DNA of 64,000 bases from UQRS01 sp964481575. Lineage in GTDB: Bacteria > Bacillota > Clostridia > Oscillospirales > Acutalibacteraceae. The notes under the pieces are model-generated. The model was not told where the DNA came from and made no database searches. It saw nothing but the letters and a program-made list of their open reading frames with translations. The stretch is taken from assembly GCA_964481575.1 (NCBI GenBank), contig CAYZTR010000001.1:1-64000 (forward strand), given 5' to 3'. Position 1 is the first letter of the stretch, and every line of letters begins with the position of its first letter. Positions 41,042 through 50,238 of the stretch are shown piece by piece. Both the position numbers and the translations under genes were made by a program.

Positions 41042-42160
41042 ATGGTGCGAATCGGAAAACGAACCTTTGGGGATCATCAAAAGGTGTTACAGTCCCGGCA
41101 TTTTGCTTCCCTGCTGTTGGGTCTGGCCACGATGATTGCTCTGTTGGTTGTGATTGCAGCGGCTCGCAATTTTTCCATTGTGGAAGATGGCACAGTGTTA
41201 ACGGTGGTAACTACCGGCAGCGCTGATGTGGAGACCGTTTGCAACATGGCTGGCATTACCCTATGCGAAAATGACGAGGTCACTGTGAAGAATCTGAACG
41301 CGCGTTATGCGCAAATCCATGTAAAGCGTGCCTTTGACGTGACAGTAACCTGTGGCGAAGAAACCATGGTCGCCAGTGTGACCGGCGGCACGGTGGCGGA
41401 TGTTTTCCGCAATTTGAATATTGCGGTGGATGACAATGATATTCTCAGCGCGGAACTGAGCGATTCGGTTTCCGCCGGCATGTATATTGACCTGATTTCT
41501 GTGGATTACGAGACGATAACGCTGGAGGAAACCATTGCCGCCGGTGTAGATACCCGGTATACCAACGATCTGCCGTCCGGCGAAGTTCAGGTAACTGCCG
41601 GCAGTGACGGCGTTAAGCGGATTACCTGCTCTCAAAAGAGCGAAAACGGTGTGGTGACGGAATGTCTGGTGCTGTCTGAGGAAATCATCAGCGCGCCGGT
41701 GAATGCAGTGAATCTGGTGGGCACCGGCATCCAGACGCAGGCTGCGGTGCCTGCTTCGGCTGTTGTGGCTGAAGTTTCGGCTTCCAGCGGCTATGGCGCG
41801 GTGAATGCAGTATCCCCTCTGCAGCCGGGATTCGCCATTGAGTTGGATGAAAATAATCGCCCGGTGCAGTATAAACAGAAGCTGACCGGCAAAGCTACGG
41901 CTTATTGCACGAAGGGAACCACCGCCACCGGCAAGCGTGCCCAGGTGGGATATGTAGCGGTGGATCCGAAAGAAATTCCTTACGGCAGCCAGCTTTATAT
42001 CATTACCAGCGATGGCAGCATTATTTATGGCTATGCTGTGGCTGAAGATACCGGGGGATTTACCAAAAACAGCAGCACTTTGATTGATTTGTTTTACAAC
42101 ACCCGGGGTGAATGTATCAGTTTTGGCCGCCGGAATGTGGAAGTATATATTTTAAATTGA
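41042..42160 (+). CDS. Cell-wall-active protein with DUF348 repeats and a 3D domain
   Basis: A 372-residue protein. One transmembrane segment (about residues 22-42) anchors it, with the rest outside. Two or three DUF348 (ubiquitin-like) repeats follow, recognisable by VTTGSADVETVCNMAGITL and VTGGTVADVFRNLNIAV. The C-terminal 3D domain (double-psi barrel, MltA-like) carries its three Asp residues in YVAVDPKEIP, VAEDTGG and LIDLFY. Relatives include YabE/YuiC-type lytic transglycosylases that remodel peptidoglycan during resuscitation or spore germination. ATG 41042 follows AAAGGAG by 6 nt; the upstream open frame is the leader. Confidence 0.87.
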   Translation: MVRIGKRTFGDHQKVLQSRHFASLLLGLATMIALLVVIAAARNFSIVEDGTVLTVVTTGSADVETVCNMAGITLCENDEVTVKNLNARYAQIHVKRAFDVTVTCGEETMVASVTGGTVADVFRNLNIAVDDNDILSAELSDSVSAGMYIDLISVDYETITLEETIAAGVDTRYTNDLPSGEVQVTAGSDGVKRITCSQKSENGVVTECLVLSEEIISAPVNAVNLVGTGIQTQAAVPASAVVAEVSASSGYGAVNAVSPLQPGFAIELDENNRPVQYKQKLTGKATAYCTKGTTATGKRAQVGYVAVDPKEIPYGSQLYIITSDGSIIYGYAVAEDTGGFTKNSSTLIDLFYNTRGECISFGRRNVEVYILN

Positions 42161-42176
42161 TGGGCCTCCGGGCCGC

Positions 42177-42208
42177 CACCGTCTCACTTCCGTGAGACGG
42201 TGTTTTTT
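42177..42208 (+). terminator. Terminator of the 3D-domain gene
   Basis: CACCGTCTCAC (42177-42187) pairs with GTGAGACGGTG (42192-42202), loop of 4 nt, then six T. Confidence 0.92.
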
Positions 42209-42265
42209 GTCTTAAAAAGTGATTGTAAAGTCGGTTTTTCTCATGTTTTCTGCCTTTTTTCACAC

Positions 42266-42295
42266 TTGTTTTTCCTGATGGGAATGCGCTATCAT
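42266..42295 (+). promoter_or_regulatory. Possible promoter of the GH127-like gene
   Basis: TTGTTT (42266-42271), 18 bp, TATCAT (42290-42295), 70 bp before the ATG. Confidence 0.5.
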
Positions 42296-42364
42296 AAAAA
42301 ACGACAAGGGGCGGAGCGGACGCCCAGGTGCTTTTGGATATCAAGTTGCAAAAGGAGGATCTTT

Positions 42365-42865
42365 ATGAAACGTGGGGAAATAATGCAGGGCGCCGCTTGG
42401 TTGCTTTGCCTTCTGCTGGTGGCGATGAGTCTGCCAATGGGGCTGGTTGCGGCGGAAACGCCCCGCGCCGGCAGCAGCAATTATGTTTCCAATCAGGGCG
42501 CACTGGAACAGGAACAGTTTATTACGCTGCCCCTGGGTGCTGTTACGCCTGCCGGCTGGCTGGAGGATCAGCTGTTGCTGCAGCGGAACGGCATTACCGA
42601 AGCCATGGAGGATTACGACAACTACGGTTCCAACAGCGGTTGGTTGGGTGGAACCGGCGAAAGCTGGGAGAAGGGACCCTATTATGTGCGCGGTCTGGTT
42701 GCCCTGGCTTACACGCTGCAGGATGCAGAGCTGATTCAGCGGGCACAGAAATGGATCGACTGGTCTCTGAAATCTCAGCGGGCGGACGGTTTTTTTCGGC
42801 CCTGCCAACGACACAGATTGGTGGCCACGGATGCCTATGCTGATGGCCATTCGGGATTATTATGA
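42365..42865 (+). CDS. GH127 beta-L-arabinofuranosidase-like protein, N-terminal part (frameshifted)
   Basis: The first part of a secreted GH127 enzyme. ATG 42365 follows AAAAGGAGG by 7-8 nt. A signal peptide (AAWLLCLLLVAMSLPMGLVA, then AE) is followed by the family start LGAVTPAGWLEDQLLLQRNG and YYVRGLVALAYTLQDAELI. After RADGFF the frame changes: a run of seven T (42790-42796) replaces the six needed to read on as GPANDTDWWPRM in the next frame. In this frame translation ends at 42863 with unrelated residues. The rest of the enzyme is encoded from about 42797 in the +1 frame. Confidence 0.85.
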   Translation: MKRGEIMQGAAWLLCLLLVAMSLPMGLVAAETPRAGSSNYVSNQGALEQEQFITLPLGAVTPAGWLEDQLLLQRNGITEAMEDYDNYGSNSGWLGGTGESWEKGPYYVRGLVALAYTLQDAELIQRAQKWIDWSLKSQRADGFFRPCQRHRLVATDAYADGHSGLL

Positions 42866-45800
42866 GGCGATGGAATATCTGGGGTCCCCGGACGAGCGGG
42901 TGCTGCCTTTCCTGGAAAACTATTTCCGGTATCAGCTGAATACCTTGCCTACTAATCCGCTGCAAAGCTGGGCCATTGCCCGGGGCGGCGACAATGTTGA
43001 GGTGGTTCTGTGGTTGTATAACCGTCTGTATGACAGCAGTGCGCCCCAGGATTCTCAGTGGCTTCTGGAGTTGGCTGAGCTGCTGTTAAGCCAGACCACC
43101 GACTGGACGGAGGTGTTTACCAACACCACCGTGCGGGAACATGTGGTCAATACCTCCCAGGCGTTGAAAACACCTGCTTTGGCGTATCTCTTGTCGGGGG
43201 ATGCAGCGGACAAGAACGCCATTGCTGCCGGGTTGCTGAATATCAGCATTGACCATGGCCGTGTAGATGGGTTGCCCAATGCGGATGAAGGCGCCGCAGA
43301 TAACAAGCCTACCCGTGGAACGGAACTTTGCGGCATTGTAGAGAGTATGCTGTCTACCGAGATTGCCATTGATATTTTGGGGGATGTGTCTCTGGCAGAC
43401 CGGTTGGAAACTCTGGCTTATAATTCTCTCCCGGCTGCTTATGCACCGGATTATTTGGGCAACGCCTATTTCGTTTCCCAGAACCAGGTGCTGGCTACGG
43501 CTGGCAATCATGAGTTTTCCACCGACCATGGGGATGATTTGACCTTTGGCGCTCCCAGCGGCTATGAATGCTGTTTCCCCAACAACCATATGGGTTGGCC
43601 CAAGTATGTTCAAAACATGTGGAAAGCCACCGGAGACAACGGCTTGGCTGTTATTGCTTACGGCCCCAATCAGGTGACTGCTCAGGTGGCCGATGGAAAA
43701 ACCGCCGTGTTTACCCAGGACACCAACTATCCCTTTGACGAAGCCATTGTACTGAACTATGCCGGTGAGACAGCGGTGTTCCCCTTGAAGCTGCGGGTGC
43801 CCACCTGGTGCAGCGCGCCGGAAATCTCAGTCAATGGCGTGCTTCAGACGGGGGTTGTCAGCGGAGAATACTTTACAGTGGAACGTGCCTGGACAGCCGG
43901 AGATACTGTGGAGATCCGGTTCCCCATGGAGATTGAAACTTCCGCCTGGCTGGGTGGTGCTGTGGCGGTACAGCGCGGCCCCTTGTTCTACTCCCTGAAA
44001 ATTGACGGAGAATGGGTGGAAAACACCGATCCGGAACTGCGGCAAATGAACGTGGCGCCCCAGGGCGGTTTGTTGGCACGGGAAGTGTATCCCACCAGCC
44101 GCTGGAACTATGCGCTGGTGTTGGATGGATCTGATCCGGCTTCTTCCTTCCAGGTGGAACAGCGGCAGGTGACCCAGCAGCCCTATGATACCGATACTGC
44201 ACCGGTCGTGCTCCATGCCAAGGGGCAGATCGTGCCGGAGTGGCAGTTGGATGGCAATCTGGTGGGGCAGGTGCCTGCCGGGGAAATTGCCTATGATGAA
44301 AGTCTGGTGGAGGACATTGAGCTGGTACCTTTTGCTTGTACCAAGCTGCGGATTACACAATTCCCCCGGGTAACGGTAGGGGAGAGCAGTCCCTTGACCT
44401 ATGCTGCCAGGCAATGGACCCAGGATGGGATCGCTGTGCAGGAGAGCGCCAATGTGGCGGTGCCGCAGGCGCAGGAGTATAACCTGACGGTAACGTATGC
44501 CGGCAGCGGTAGTCTGCACTTTGTCCTGAACAGTAAGGAACAGGGGCCGGTTTCCTTTGACGGCAGCGGTACCCTGGAAATCCGGGGACTGCAATCCATG
44601 ATCTCCGACAGCTATTTCCAATTCAATGAGGATCATATCAATAATATCCGTTTCACCGGAAATGATGGGGTGGAGATTTTTTCGGTGACGGTGACACCCG
44701 TTTCCGCCCTGGAGACAGTGGAGATTTCCGGCATTGCCACCGGAGATGGCAGTTTTACGGTCAACAGCAATCTGGATCGGGAATCTGCCCAGTATGTGAT
44801 TCGGTACAGCACCGAAAGCGGCAAGTATACCAGAACTGCTTCCGGGTTCCATAGCACATCTGCTACAGTCACCGGTCTGGACAGCGGCACTTACTATCTT
44901 GTGGTGGAAGCAATTCTGGATGGTAAGACGGTAACCTCAGCGGAGCAGACCGTAACGGTAACTGCCAGCGATCCTTCCGGCAGTGAGACGGTTGTGGCAC
45001 CGGAGGCTCCCATTACAGATGATTTTTCCGATGCCGCTACCAGTGAGACGCTGTGGGAAAAGATCGGTACCACCTCAAAAATCAACATTACCAACGGCGC
45101 CCTTGCGGTAGGCGAGGATCCCGATGTGAAGGCCATTCTACAGGGTGGCAGTGACTGGAACGACTATGTGGTAGAGGCGAAAATTCGTCTGACGCAGAAT
45201 AAGGAGTATAACAATGCCGGTATTATTTTCCGGGTACAGGATGCGGGTTCCGGCCCCGATACCTATAAAGGCTATTATTTTGGTATCACCCGGTCTCAAG
45301 CCATGATCGGTTACGGTAACAATGGGTGGTTTTCCCTGAAGGATATTAACTGCGGCCTGTCCTATGGGCAGGAATACACCCTGAAGGTCATTGTGGCCGG
45401 CAGTCGTATGGCTTTCTATCTTGATGGCCAGCTGATCTATTGCATGAATGATACCCGGTTTTCTGCCGGAACGGCAGGGGTGCGTTCCTATGAGCAGTCC
45501 TTCACGGCGGATGATTTCACCGTCCGGGCGTTGACGGCGCAGGACAGCAAAGATCTGTCGGATGCTTTCGGCAGTGCGGGGTTTGCCTTTTCTACTCGAC
45601 GGTACAGCGGTTTGGTGCAACTGCGGTATGAGAATCTGTCCACTGCCGCCAGCTATAAAGTGCTTTATGGCACGCAGCCCGGGGTGTATACCAATGAAGT
45701 GTATGATCATTATTACAACAGCTTTACCGGCGGCAATGCAGGTACCACCGCCATCACTCTCCCGGCAGATACCGAGACCTATTATGTGAAGATGGTGGCC

Positions 45801-46274
45801 TTGAACGGCAGCAGTCAGGTGGGCCAGTCGGTGGAGCTGACGGTGGAACCCTTTGCGCTGGCTGCGCCCGAAGGGCTACAGGGAGTTACTGCCACGGGTG
45901 CGGTATCTGCAGATGGAAAGATCACAGGGGTGACTTCCGCTATGGAATACCGGCCGGCTGATGCAACGGATTATTCGCCCTGCCCGGCAGGGGAGCTGAT
46001 CGGTCTGGCCCCGGGTGTTTATTACATTCGTATGGCTGCCACTAATGTTTCCCGGGCTTCACAGGATGTGGCCGTTACAGTAGAAGCCCCTGCATTTCGA
46101 TTGGGCGATATGAACATGGATGGCCAACTGTCGGTGACCGATGTGGTGCTGCTGCGAAAAGCCATTTTGAACGGCACGAAGTGGGCGGATGCGCCCATGG
46201 GGGATCTGAATGCAGACAATAGCCTGTCGGTAACCGATGTGGTGCTGCTGCGGAAAACCATTTTAAATCAATAG
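42831..46274 (+). CDS. GH127 beta-L-arabinofuranosidase-like protein with FN3, LamG-like and dockerin domains, main part
   Basis: The continuation of the gene begun at 42365; the first Met of this frame is at 42831, but coding resemblance starts at the T run. Without the extra T the protein would have about 1302 residues. The GH127 catalytic and zinc residues are visible in that numbering: GTELC with Glu320 and Cys322, and YECCFP with Cys402 and Cys403. Such enzymes release beta-L-arabinofuranose from plant hydroxyproline-rich glycans. After the catalytic part come FN3-like repeats, a concanavalin/LamG-like domain (YYFGITRSQAMIGY region), another FN3, and a C-terminal dockerin with GDMNMDGQLSVTDVVLLRKA and GDLNADNSLSVTDVVLLRKT. 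It should bind a cohesin outside the cell. Confidence 0.87.
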   Translation: MPMLMAIRDYYEAMEYLGSPDERVLPFLENYFRYQLNTLPTNPLQSWAIARGGDNVEVVLWLYNRLYDSSAPQDSQWLLELAELLLSQTTDWTEVFTNTTVREHVVNTSQALKTPALAYLLSGDAADKNAIAAGLLNISIDHGRVDGLPNADEGAADNKPTRGTELCGIVESMLSTEIAIDILGDVSLADRLETLAYNSLPAAYAPDYLGNAYFVSQNQVLATAGNHEFSTDHGDDLTFGAPSGYECCFPNNHMGWPKYVQNMWKATGDNGLAVIAYGPNQVTAQVADGKTAVFTQDTNYPFDEAIVLNYAGETAVFPLKLRVPTWCSAPEISVNGVLQTGVVSGEYFTVERAWTAGDTVEIRFPMEIETSAWLGGAVAVQRGPLFYSLKIDGEWVENTDPELRQMNVAPQGGLLAREVYPTSRWNYALVLDGSDPASSFQVEQRQVTQQPYDTDTAPVVLHAKGQIVPEWQLDGNLVGQVPAGEIAYDESLVEDIELVPFACTKLRITQFPRVTVGESSPLTYAARQWTQDGIAVQESANVAVPQAQEYNLTVTYAGSGSLHFVLNSKEQGPVSFDGSGTLEIRGLQSMISDSYFQFNEDHINNIRFTGNDGVEIFSVTVTPVSALETVEISGIATGDGSFTVNSNLDRESAQYVIRYSTESGKYTRTASGFHSTSATVTGLDSGTYYLVVEAILDGKTVTSAEQTVTVTASDPSGSETVVAPEAPITDDFSDAATSETLWEKIGTTSKINITNGALAVGEDPDVKAILQGGSDWNDYVVEAKIRLTQNKEYNNAGIIFRVQDAGSGPDTYKGYYFGITRSQAMIGYGNNGWFSLKDINCGLSYGQEYTLKVIVAGSRMAFYLDGQLIYCMNDTRFSAGTAGVRSYEQSFTADDFTVRALTAQDSKDLSDAFGSAGFAFSTRRYSGLVQLRYENLSTAASYKVLYGTQPGVYTNEVYDHYYNSFTGGNAGTTAITLPADTETYYVKMVALNGSSQVGQSVELTVEPFALAAPEGLQGVTATGAVSADGKITGVTSAMEYRPADATDYSPCPAGELIGLAPGVYYIRMAATNVSRASQDVAVTVEAPAFRLGDMNMDGQLSVTDVVLLRKAILNGTKWADAPMGDLNADNSLSVTDVVLLRKTILNQ

Positions 46275-46296
46275 GGATCTTGCCGCATGGAAGATG

Positions 46297-46339
46297 AAAA
46301 CCCGATGGCTGGTGCATTTCGCACCGGCCATCGGGTTTT
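46297..46339. terminator. Bidirectional terminator between the GH127 gene and recR
   Basis: AAAACCCGATGGC (46297-46309) pairs with GCCATCGGGTTTT (46327-46339), with a further inner pairing of GGTGC and GCACC. It serves the two convergent units. Confidence 0.9.
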
Positions 46340-46353
46340 ATCAGCAGAATACG

Positions 46354-46953
46354 CTATATTTCATTTCGGCCTTCCAGCGCTCGGGTTAGGGTAACGGCGT
46401 CGGAATACTCCAGAGAACCGCCCACCGGCATGCCGTAAGCCAGACGGGTTACTTTGATCCCCTTGGGGTGGCACAGCCGGGAAATGTAGGTGGCGGTGGC
46501 TTCCCCTTCCACGGAAGGATCGGTGGCCATGATGATCTCTTTTACCTGGCCGCTGTCCAGCCGTGTCATCAGCTCTTTCATCTTAATGCTTTCGGGGCCG
46601 ATGCCGTTTAAGGGGGAAATTACCCCATGCAGCACATGATACACCCCGCGGAATTCCCGGGTGCGCTCAATGGCAAACACATCCTGGGGATATCCTACCA
46701 CGCAGATCAGAGAACGATCCCGGGTAGCATCATTGCAGATGCTGCAAAGCTCTTCTTCTGTCAGGCACTGGCAACATTTGCAGGGGTGAATTTTGGTTTT
46801 GGCTTCCAGCACGGCATTGGTAAGCTGGTCGGTTTGGTCTTGGCTCAGGGACATAACGTAATACGCCATTTTTTGGGCCGATTTAAAGCCCACACTGGGA
46901 AATTTCTGAAACTGTTCAATCAGACGGTTTAGGGCGGGAATTTGATAGCTCAT
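46354..46953 (-). CDS. recR: Recombination protein RecR
   Basis: A 199-residue RecR, which works with RecF and RecO to load RecA at gapped DNA. The N-terminal helix-hairpin-helix (LIEQFQKFPSVGFKSAQKMA), the four-Cys zinc motif (CKCCQCLTEEELCSIC), and the Toprim domain (ICVVGYPQDVFAIERT, then MATDPSVEGEATATYI) are in order. The start ATG overlaps the ybaB stop by one base (TGATG region). Gene order dnaX-ybaB-recR is conserved in Firmicutes. Confidence 0.97.
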   Translation of the reverse strand: MSYQIPALNRLIEQFQKFPSVGFKSAQKMAYYVMSLSQDQTDQLTNAVLEAKTKIHPCKCCQCLTEEELCSICNDATRDRSLICVVGYPQDVFAIERTREFRGVYHVLHGVISPLNGIGPESIKMKELMTRLDSGQVKEIIMATDPSVEGEATATYISRLCHPKGIKVTRLAYGMPVGGSLEYSDAVTLTRALEGRNEI

Positions 46954-47300
46954 CAGAAGATCCCCGGAATGTTCATGCTGCCGGTGATGGCGCCCATTTC
47001 CTGCTCGGCGGTATCATCTACCTGCTGCATGGCGTCATTGATGGCAACGGCGATCATATCTTCCAGCATTTCCACATCCTCCGGATCTACGGCGTCCGGG
47101 TTAATATGGATGGATTGGATCCGATGCTTGCCGGTGACGGTCACCGTCACCATGTCGCCGCCGGCTGTGGCGGTGTACTCCCGCTCCTCTAACTGTGCGC
47201 TGAGAGCGGACATATCCTCCTGCATCTTCTGCGCTTGCTTCAGCATGGAGTTCATATTGCCGGGGCCGCCGCCGACTCCTTTGGGTAATCTTGCTTTCAT
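46953..47300 (-). CDS. YbaB/EbfC-family nucleoid-associated protein
   Basis: A 115-residue protein of the YbaB/EbfC family, small dimeric DNA-binding proteins. The helix LKQAQKMQEDMSALSAQLEE and the strand region VTVTVTGKHRIQSIHINP are typical. ATG 47300 is preceded by AAAGGAG at a good distance. It sits between dnaX and recR, as usual, which suggests a role in replication or repair, not proven in detail. Confidence 0.93.
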   Translation of the reverse strand: MKARLPKGVGGGPGNMNSMLKQAQKMQEDMSALSAQLEEREYTATAGGDMVTVTVTGKHRIQSIHINPDAVDPEDVEMLEDMIAVAINDAMQQVDDTAEQEMGAITGSMNIPGIF

Positions 47301-47356
47301 AAGGCATTCTCCTTTATTTCATGGGATTGGATGATATGGTTTTAGGGATTTGGCCA

Positions 47357-49144
47357 TTAGTCTATGGTTAATTGCAGACTGCTGGCTTTCTCCAGGAATG
47401 CGTCCAGGGGGTCGCCGGGGCCGGCCGTGTCCCGATCCAGTACAATTTTCAGGGATTGGCCGGTGGCTTCCAGCACTGCCCGCTGCAACAGTTCCCGATA
47501 AGTGGGGGTTTCTGCCTGGTACAGCTCCCGGAACTGGGTGCTGTCGGTTTTCAGATGGAGGACACCGCTGTCCAGGCTGGCCTCCACATCGCAGGTAATG
47601 CTCCAGAACAGTTTGTCCTTTTGGGAGAGGATCTCCAGCACCTCGCCCCAAGGAGTAAATTCCTGGCCGGCCACAGCGTTCGGCACGGCTTTCTGTGCAG
47701 GGGGAGCAGGGGGAGCAGGGGGCGGAACCGGCGCCGGGCAGGGTGCAACAGCTTCCGGCAGCGCGGGAGACTCCCAAGGCGGCGCATCAGGCAGCGGCGG
47801 GGCGTCCTCCGGCCAGGGAGGCGTGTCGCTGTCGGCTGGGGAGATGGGGGATGTGGTGCCCGCAGCCGAAGGCGCCGGGGGCTCCGGCGGCAGTGGGTTG
47901 GCAGGGGCCGGTGCTGGCTCCGCAGGGATCGGTGCGGCCGGAACTGTTCCTGTCGCCGCCGCAGATATGGGGGAGGGCTGCACCGATTGGCTGGAGAAAC
48001 CACCGGTTTTTACGGCGGATTCCAGGGCGCCGAGCCGGGATAGAATGGCACTTTTCTCCGAACTGAGGGTTGGGTTACATAGCTTAACGATGGCCATTTC
48101 CAGCAGAGTCCGGCGATTGCCGCGGCCCATTTTGTTCAGGGTGCTTTCCAGCAGCTCCAGGGCGTAAATAATGGTATCCAGCCGCCAGTTTTCCGCCTGG
48201 ATGTGCAGGAATTCCAGCTCCTGAGAAGAGCAAACCACCAGGCCGGTGGTGGATTTCAGCGTTTTGATCAGCATCAGATCCCGCAGGTGGGAGATCAGCT
48301 CTTCGCAAAGGCGAAGCATATCAACGGAGGTGGCGTGAAGCTGGGAGATTAGTTCCAGGGCAGCGGCCACCTGATTTTTCTGCAGGTTATCCACCAGCTG
48401 GAATAAATAGTCCCGGCTGGCCATGCCACAGATTTTGGCTACCACCTCTTCGGTGATCTGGCCGTCGCATCCGGCACAAAGATCCAGGATGGACAGGGCA
48501 TCCCGCATGCCGCCGTCAGCCAAAGAAGCAATCAGATCCGCAGCCGAATCGGTTACGGATAGACCCTCCAGTTTGCAGACATGTTTGACCCGTTTGGCCA
48601 GTAGTTCGGGGGTGATCCGGTGAAAATCAAAACGCTGACACCGGGACAGAATGGTGGCAGGCAGCTTATGCACTTCGGTGGTGGCTAAGATAAAGATTAC
48701 ATGGGCCGGCGGTTCTTCCAGCGTTTTCAGCAGGGCGTTGAAGGCGCCGGGAGACAGCATGTGAACCTCATCAATGATATAGACCCGGTATTTTGCTGTG
48801 GAGGGGGCGTAAATCGCCTTTTCCCGCAGTTCCCGAATATCATCTACACTATTATTGGAGGCAGCGTCGATCTCCAGTACATCCATCAGGGTGCCATCAT
48901 CAATGCCCCGGCAGATTTCGCACTGGTTACAGGGTTCCCCCTCCTGAAAATGGCCGCAGCAAGCCGCCTTGGCCAACAGCTTGGCGCAGGTGGTTTTCCC
49001 CGTCCCACGGGAGCCGGTGAACAGGTAGGCATGGAAGATGCGACCGGATTTCAGCTGATTCAGCAGGGTTTGCGTCACGTGCTCCTGCCCGTACACATCC
49101 GAGAAAGTTTGAGGGCGATATTTTCGATAGAGTGCCTGATACAT
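47357..49144 (-). CDS. dnaX: DNA polymerase III subunit gamma/tau
   Basis: The 595-residue clamp-loader ATPase. The start MYQALYRKYRPQTFSDVYGQ is the universal DnaX opening. Walker A is GSRGTGKT (44-51), the zinc Cys are in CGHFQEGEPCNQCEIC, Walker B with the DEVH box is IIDEVHMLS, and the arginine-finger motif SRCQRFDFHRI follows. A Pro/Ala-rich linker (about residues 395-505) separates the clamp-loader core from the tau C terminus that contacts the polymerase. I chose ATG 49144 with GGAGGGAGG just upstream. The upstream open frame runs into the SRP RNA gene. Confidence 0.96.
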   Translation of the reverse strand: MYQALYRKYRPQTFSDVYGQEHVTQTLLNQLKSGRIFHAYLFTGSRGTGKTTCAKLLAKAACCGHFQEGEPCNQCEICRGIDDGTLMDVLEIDAASNNSVDDIRELREKAIYAPSTAKYRVYIIDEVHMLSPGAFNALLKTLEEPPAHVIFILATTEVHKLPATILSRCQRFDFHRITPELLAKRVKHVCKLEGLSVTDSAADLIASLADGGMRDALSILDLCAGCDGQITEEVVAKICGMASRDYLFQLVDNLQKNQVAAALELISQLHATSVDMLRLCEELISHLRDLMLIKTLKSTTGLVVCSSQELEFLHIQAENWRLDTIIYALELLESTLNKMGRGNRRTLLEMAIVKLCNPTLSSEKSAILSRLGALESAVKTGGFSSQSVQPSPISAAATGTVPAAPIPAEPAPAPANPLPPEPPAPSAAGTTSPISPADSDTPPWPEDAPPLPDAPPWESPALPEAVAPCPAPVPPPAPPAPPAQKAVPNAVAGQEFTPWGEVLEILSQKDKLFWSITCDVEASLDSGVLHLKTDSTQFRELYQAETPTYRELLQRAVLEATGQSLKIVLDRDTAGPGDPLDAFLEKASSLQLTID

Positions 49145-49189
49145 GAAGAGCCTCCCTCCGCTGCACGTTGGCCGGCAGCATGCGCCGAC

Positions 49190-49391
49190 TTTAAAAAAAT
49201 ACAGAGCCACCGTCCGGAGACGGAAGAAACATAACCTCGAGGGTGCAAGCGAACAGATGGACTGCAGCACACGGGAATTGCCGCTTAATGCTGCTCGGTT
49301 CCCCGCCTGACATGATTCGCGGAATCCCATCGCACAGGATCCGCTCGTTTGCACGCTCGAAGCGATGTTTTAGCTCTGTAATCTGAATCTG
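49190..49391 (-). ncRNA. ffs: Signal recognition particle RNA
   Basis: Minus strand, directly upstream of dnaX as in other Firmicutes. The conserved domain-IV piece GTCAGGCGGGGAACCGAGCA, with the GGAA tetraloop-like centre and GAGCAGC, lies around 49290-49310. ACAGAGC near the 5' end (49379-49373 region) pairs with GCTCTGT near the 3' end (49207-49201), closing a long rod, and a T run follows (about 49197-49191). At about 190-200 nt it is shorter than the B. subtilis form of 271 nt. The exact ends are inferred from the promoter and T run. Confidence 0.87.
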
Positions 49392-49397
49392 TCAATC

Positions 49398-49426
49398 ATT
49401 ATAACCGATTTGCGCCCAGTTTACAA
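49398..49426 (-). promoter_or_regulatory. Promoter of the SRP RNA gene
   Basis: On the minus strand TTGTAA (49426-49421), 17 bp, TATAAT (49403-49398). Confidence 0.75.
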
Positions 49427-49468
49427 CTATTATTTTCAGATTCTTGCAAAATTTCTTGGATAAAAAGG

Positions 49469-49497
49469 TTGTGTATCTGCGGCTTTTTTGGTAGAAT
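49469..49497 (+). promoter_or_regulatory. Promoter of hisH-hisF
   Basis: TTGTGT (49469-49474), 17 bp, TAGAAT (49492-49497). The first gene starts at 49603. Confidence 0.6.
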
Positions 49498-49602
49498 AAA
49501 GATAAATTTTTCGCTAAAGTTTTCTGTGGCGCCAAGGTGGCTTGGATCTGTCCGACTGCCCGCCATGGTGACCTACCTGCGAAATGGATATGGAGCAGTC
49601 TT

Positions 49603-50238
49603 ATGATCGGAATTGTGGATTACGGTGCCGGGAACCTGAAAAGCGTGGAAAATGCTTTGCAGCATTTGGGTGCGGCCTGGAAGCTGGTGCATACGCCAGC
49701 GGATATGGCGTCAGTTTCCGGCTTGATTTTGCCGGGGGTCGGCTCCTTTGGCGATGCCATGGAGCAGTTGGAGCGGCAGGGGCTTTGCCAGGCGCTGCGG
49801 GAATACACCGCCGTGGGGCGGCCTTTTTTGGGCATTTGTCTGGGGCTACAGCTGCTGTTTGAATATAGTGAGGAAAGCCCCGGTGTTCAGGGACTGGGCA
49901 TTTTCCGAGGCGGATTTCACCGGATCCCGGCAGAGGGGTTAAAGGTACCTCAAATCGGGTGGAACAGTTTGGAGATCCGCCGGCCGGACAGCATCTTTGC
50001 CGCTGTCCCGGACGGAACCTTTGCCTATTTTGTCCATTCCTATTACCTGAACGCCACTGACCGGGAGGAAGTGGCGGCCACCTGCCGGTACGGGGTTTCC
50101 ATTGACGCTGCTGTGGAGCGGGGTCGGGTATCAGCCTGCCAGTTCCATCCGGAAAAGAGCGGCGAAGCCGGCGGGAAGATCTTGGCGGCGTTTTTGGCTC
50201 GATGTGACGCTTATGCAAAGGAGGCGGGGCTATGTTAG
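49603..50238 (+). CDS. hisH: Imidazole glycerol phosphate synthase, glutaminase subunit
   Basis: The 211-residue HisH supplies ammonia from glutamine to HisF. The class I amidotransferase triad is visible: nucleophile Cys79 in LGICLGLQLL, and His/Glu in CQFHPEKSG. The N-terminal IGIVDYGAGNLKSV and PGVGSFGDAM are characteristic of HisH. The upstream open frame lacks a ribosome-binding site, but the one before ATG 49603 is also weak (GGAG about 12 nt upstream). The gene overlaps hisF by 7 nt. The rest of the his operon is not in this window. Confidence 0.94.
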   Translation: MIGIVDYGAGNLKSVENALQHLGAAWKLVHTPADMASVSGLILPGVGSFGDAMEQLERQGLCQALREYTAVGRPFLGICLGLQLLFEYSEESPGVQGLGIFRGGFHRIPAEGLKVPQIGWNSLEIRRPDSIFAAVPDGTFAYFVHSYYLNATDREEVAATCRYGVSIDAAVERGRVSACQFHPEKSGEAGGKILAAFLARCDAYAKEAGLC

